Shown here piece by piece: positions 6,519-7,476 of a stretch of DNA of 7,476 nucleotides; position 1 is the first letter of the stretch; every line of letters begins with the position of its first letter. Origin of the DNA: Saprospiraceae bacterium (lineage in GTDB: Bacteria; Bacteroidota; Bacteroidia; Chitinophagales; Saprospiraceae); contig JABDJM010000193.1 in assembly GCA_013002475.1 (NCBI GenBank), forward strand, positions 1 through 7,476, given 5' to 3'. A program made the position numbers and the translations under genes. The notes under the pieces were generated by a model. That model was given only the letters and a program-made list of their open reading frames with translations. It made no database searches and was not told the origin of the DNA.

Positions 6519-7476
6519 TTCGAGCGCAATTTCTGCCGGGCATGATCACACCCTTGATTCCGCCCGAAATATTCTCATCGATGGAGGTAACGCAGTAGAT
6601 GCGGCCATAGCCGCCTTTGCTACTGCATGCATAGCAGAGCCTTGTATGGCCTCTGCAGGAGCTGGTGGATTTGCCGTGGTCTATATGGATCGGCAGGATC
6701 CTGTACTTGTAGATTTCTTTTGCCAAACTCCAAAAAGCAAAAACCGGGAAAGGGACCTGGACTTCCTGCAGATCCCCGTTGATTTTGGGGAAGCAAAGGA
6801 AGTGTATTACGGTGGACTGGCTTCTATGGCCCTACCGGGGTCAGTGGCAGGCTTATTTGCTCTTCATGACCGATGGGGCAGCCGACCGATGAGAATGTTA
6901 TTTGAGCAAGCGATCCATCATTCCAGGGAAGGTGTCCCTATAAATGATTTTCAACACCATGACCTTTCTCTGCTAAGCTCGGTCTTTGATTTTTATCCAA
7001 GGGGAGGAAAATTATTCAAACCGGATGGTGAGCTGATCAAAGTCGGAGAAGTTTTGCGATTGCAGCAGTTTGCCGATTTCCTGGACTATTTAGGCCGGGA
7101 AGGAAAAGATGCCTTTTATAAAGGGGAGGTGGCAGGCAAACTGATCAGTGCTTGCGAAGAAAATGGAGGTTTTCTAAGCAGAGAGGACCTGGAATCCTAT
7201 TCGGTGGAATTTCGCAAACCTCTGCAGAAGCGAGTAAAGAACCTGGACGTTTTTACAAATGGCTTTCCCTCCATCGGCGGGCCATTAATGACTGCGGCCC
7301 TGGAGGAGGCAAATAAATTGAGTACTTTCTCTGAAATGATCATCCCGTCCTTTTTAAGGATGGAATCCTTTCAAAAGGATCCCCAAAAGATCGCAGAATA
7401 TTTAGGAAGGAATAGGAGAGGGGCCACCTCTCATTTCAATATACTAGATCGTTGGGGCAACGCCGTTGCACTAACC
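6505..7476 (+). CDS. Gamma-glutamyltransferase-family Ntn-hydrolase, N-terminal part (3' end outside window)
   Basis: The visible 324 codons cover most of the large subunit of a gamma-glutamyltransferase, which cleaves gamma-glutamyl bonds (for example in glutathione) after splitting itself. Family marks are AGHDHTLDSARNIL, GGNAVDAAIA (residues 27-36), SAGAGGF, ALPGSVAGLFALHDRWG, and GATSHFNILDRWGNAVALT, in which Thr308 (codon 7426-7428) aligns with the nucleophile of the TTHYSVVD motif of E. coli GGT. The frame has no ATG before the conserved core, and a TAA at 6484 limits it, so the start must be TTG: 6505 (MKYPNSSAIS, fits the family N-terminus) or 6490. It overlaps the previous gene by 14 bases. 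There is no signal peptide, unlike periplasmic GGTs. The substrate-binding DFRE of classical GGT reads DFFC here (residues 70-73), so the glutamate-binding Arg is absent. The segment before Thr308 is also short. Confidence 0.9.
   Translation, partial: MKYPNSSAISAGHDHTLDSARNILIDGGNAVDAAIAAFATACIAEPCMASAGAGGFAVVYMDRQDPVLVDFFCQTPKSKNRERDLDFLQIPVDFGEAKEVYYGGLASMALPGSVAGLFALHDRWGSRPMRMLFEQAIHHSREGVPINDFQHHDLSLLSSVFDFYPRGGKLFKPDGELIKVGEVLRLQQFADFLDYLGREGKDAFYKGEVAGKLISACEENGGFLSREDLESYSVEFRKPLQKRVKNLDVFTNGFPSIGGPLMTAALEEANKLSTFSEMIIPSFLRMESFQKDPQKIAEYLGRNRRGATSHFNILDRWGNAVALT

Overview
The window reads as chromosomal DNA of a member of the Bacteroidota, probably a free-living, perhaps marine, Cytophagales- or Flavobacteriia-like lineage. 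The evidence is moderate GC, a lipoprotein of the large VCBS/FG-GAP plus ASPIC/UnbV type that is expanded in tandem in these bacteria, a gene with few Shine-Dalgarno signals, a candidate promoter of the TTG / TAnnTTTG form, and a divergent gamma-glutamyltransferase with the DFF-CQTP signature. The phylum call is inference from these family features, not from a marker gene.

Region 1 (1-4887) is a tandem pair of paralogous genes on the + strand. The first is cut by the left window edge, so only its last 524 codons are seen. The second is complete, at 1094 codons: a predicted outer-membrane or surface lipoprotein with an N-terminal seven-bladed-propeller-like set of DxDxDG repeats, a central ASPIC/UnbV domain and a second set of repeats. 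The visible part of gene 1 aligns without any gap to codons 571-1094 of gene 2, at a constant offset of 3312 bp. The genes lie in the same reading frame, separated by one TAA and 27 bp. Those 27 bp look like a leftover copy of the gene's own 3' coding tail, so the duplication junction can be read directly.

Region 2 (4888-5357) is a 470-bp AT-rich gap. It holds a 31-bp perfect direct repeat in two copies. On the minus strand, each copy is followed by a hairpin and a T-run. The left hairpin is a textbook rho-independent terminator for leftward transcription, because its stem is continuous only in the minus-strand RNA (G-U pair). A 25-codon open minus-strand segment ends in the left repeat, and its last seven codons and stop are duplicated in the right repeat. 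I read these as eroded 3' ends of lost minus-strand gene(s), or as a small repeat family. A candidate promoter for the next operon lies in the right half.

Region 3 (5358-7476) is a two-gene + strand unit. The first gene is a 386-aa protein of alternating beta strands and two long amphipathic helices, possibly DUF4403/TULIP-like, with no signal peptide. The second is a gamma-glutamyltransferase-family Ntn-hydrolase that starts at a TTG inside the end of the first gene and runs off the right edge just after its predicted catalytic threonine. The overlap suggests translational coupling. Nothing in the sequence links this pair functionally to the VCBS lipoproteins.
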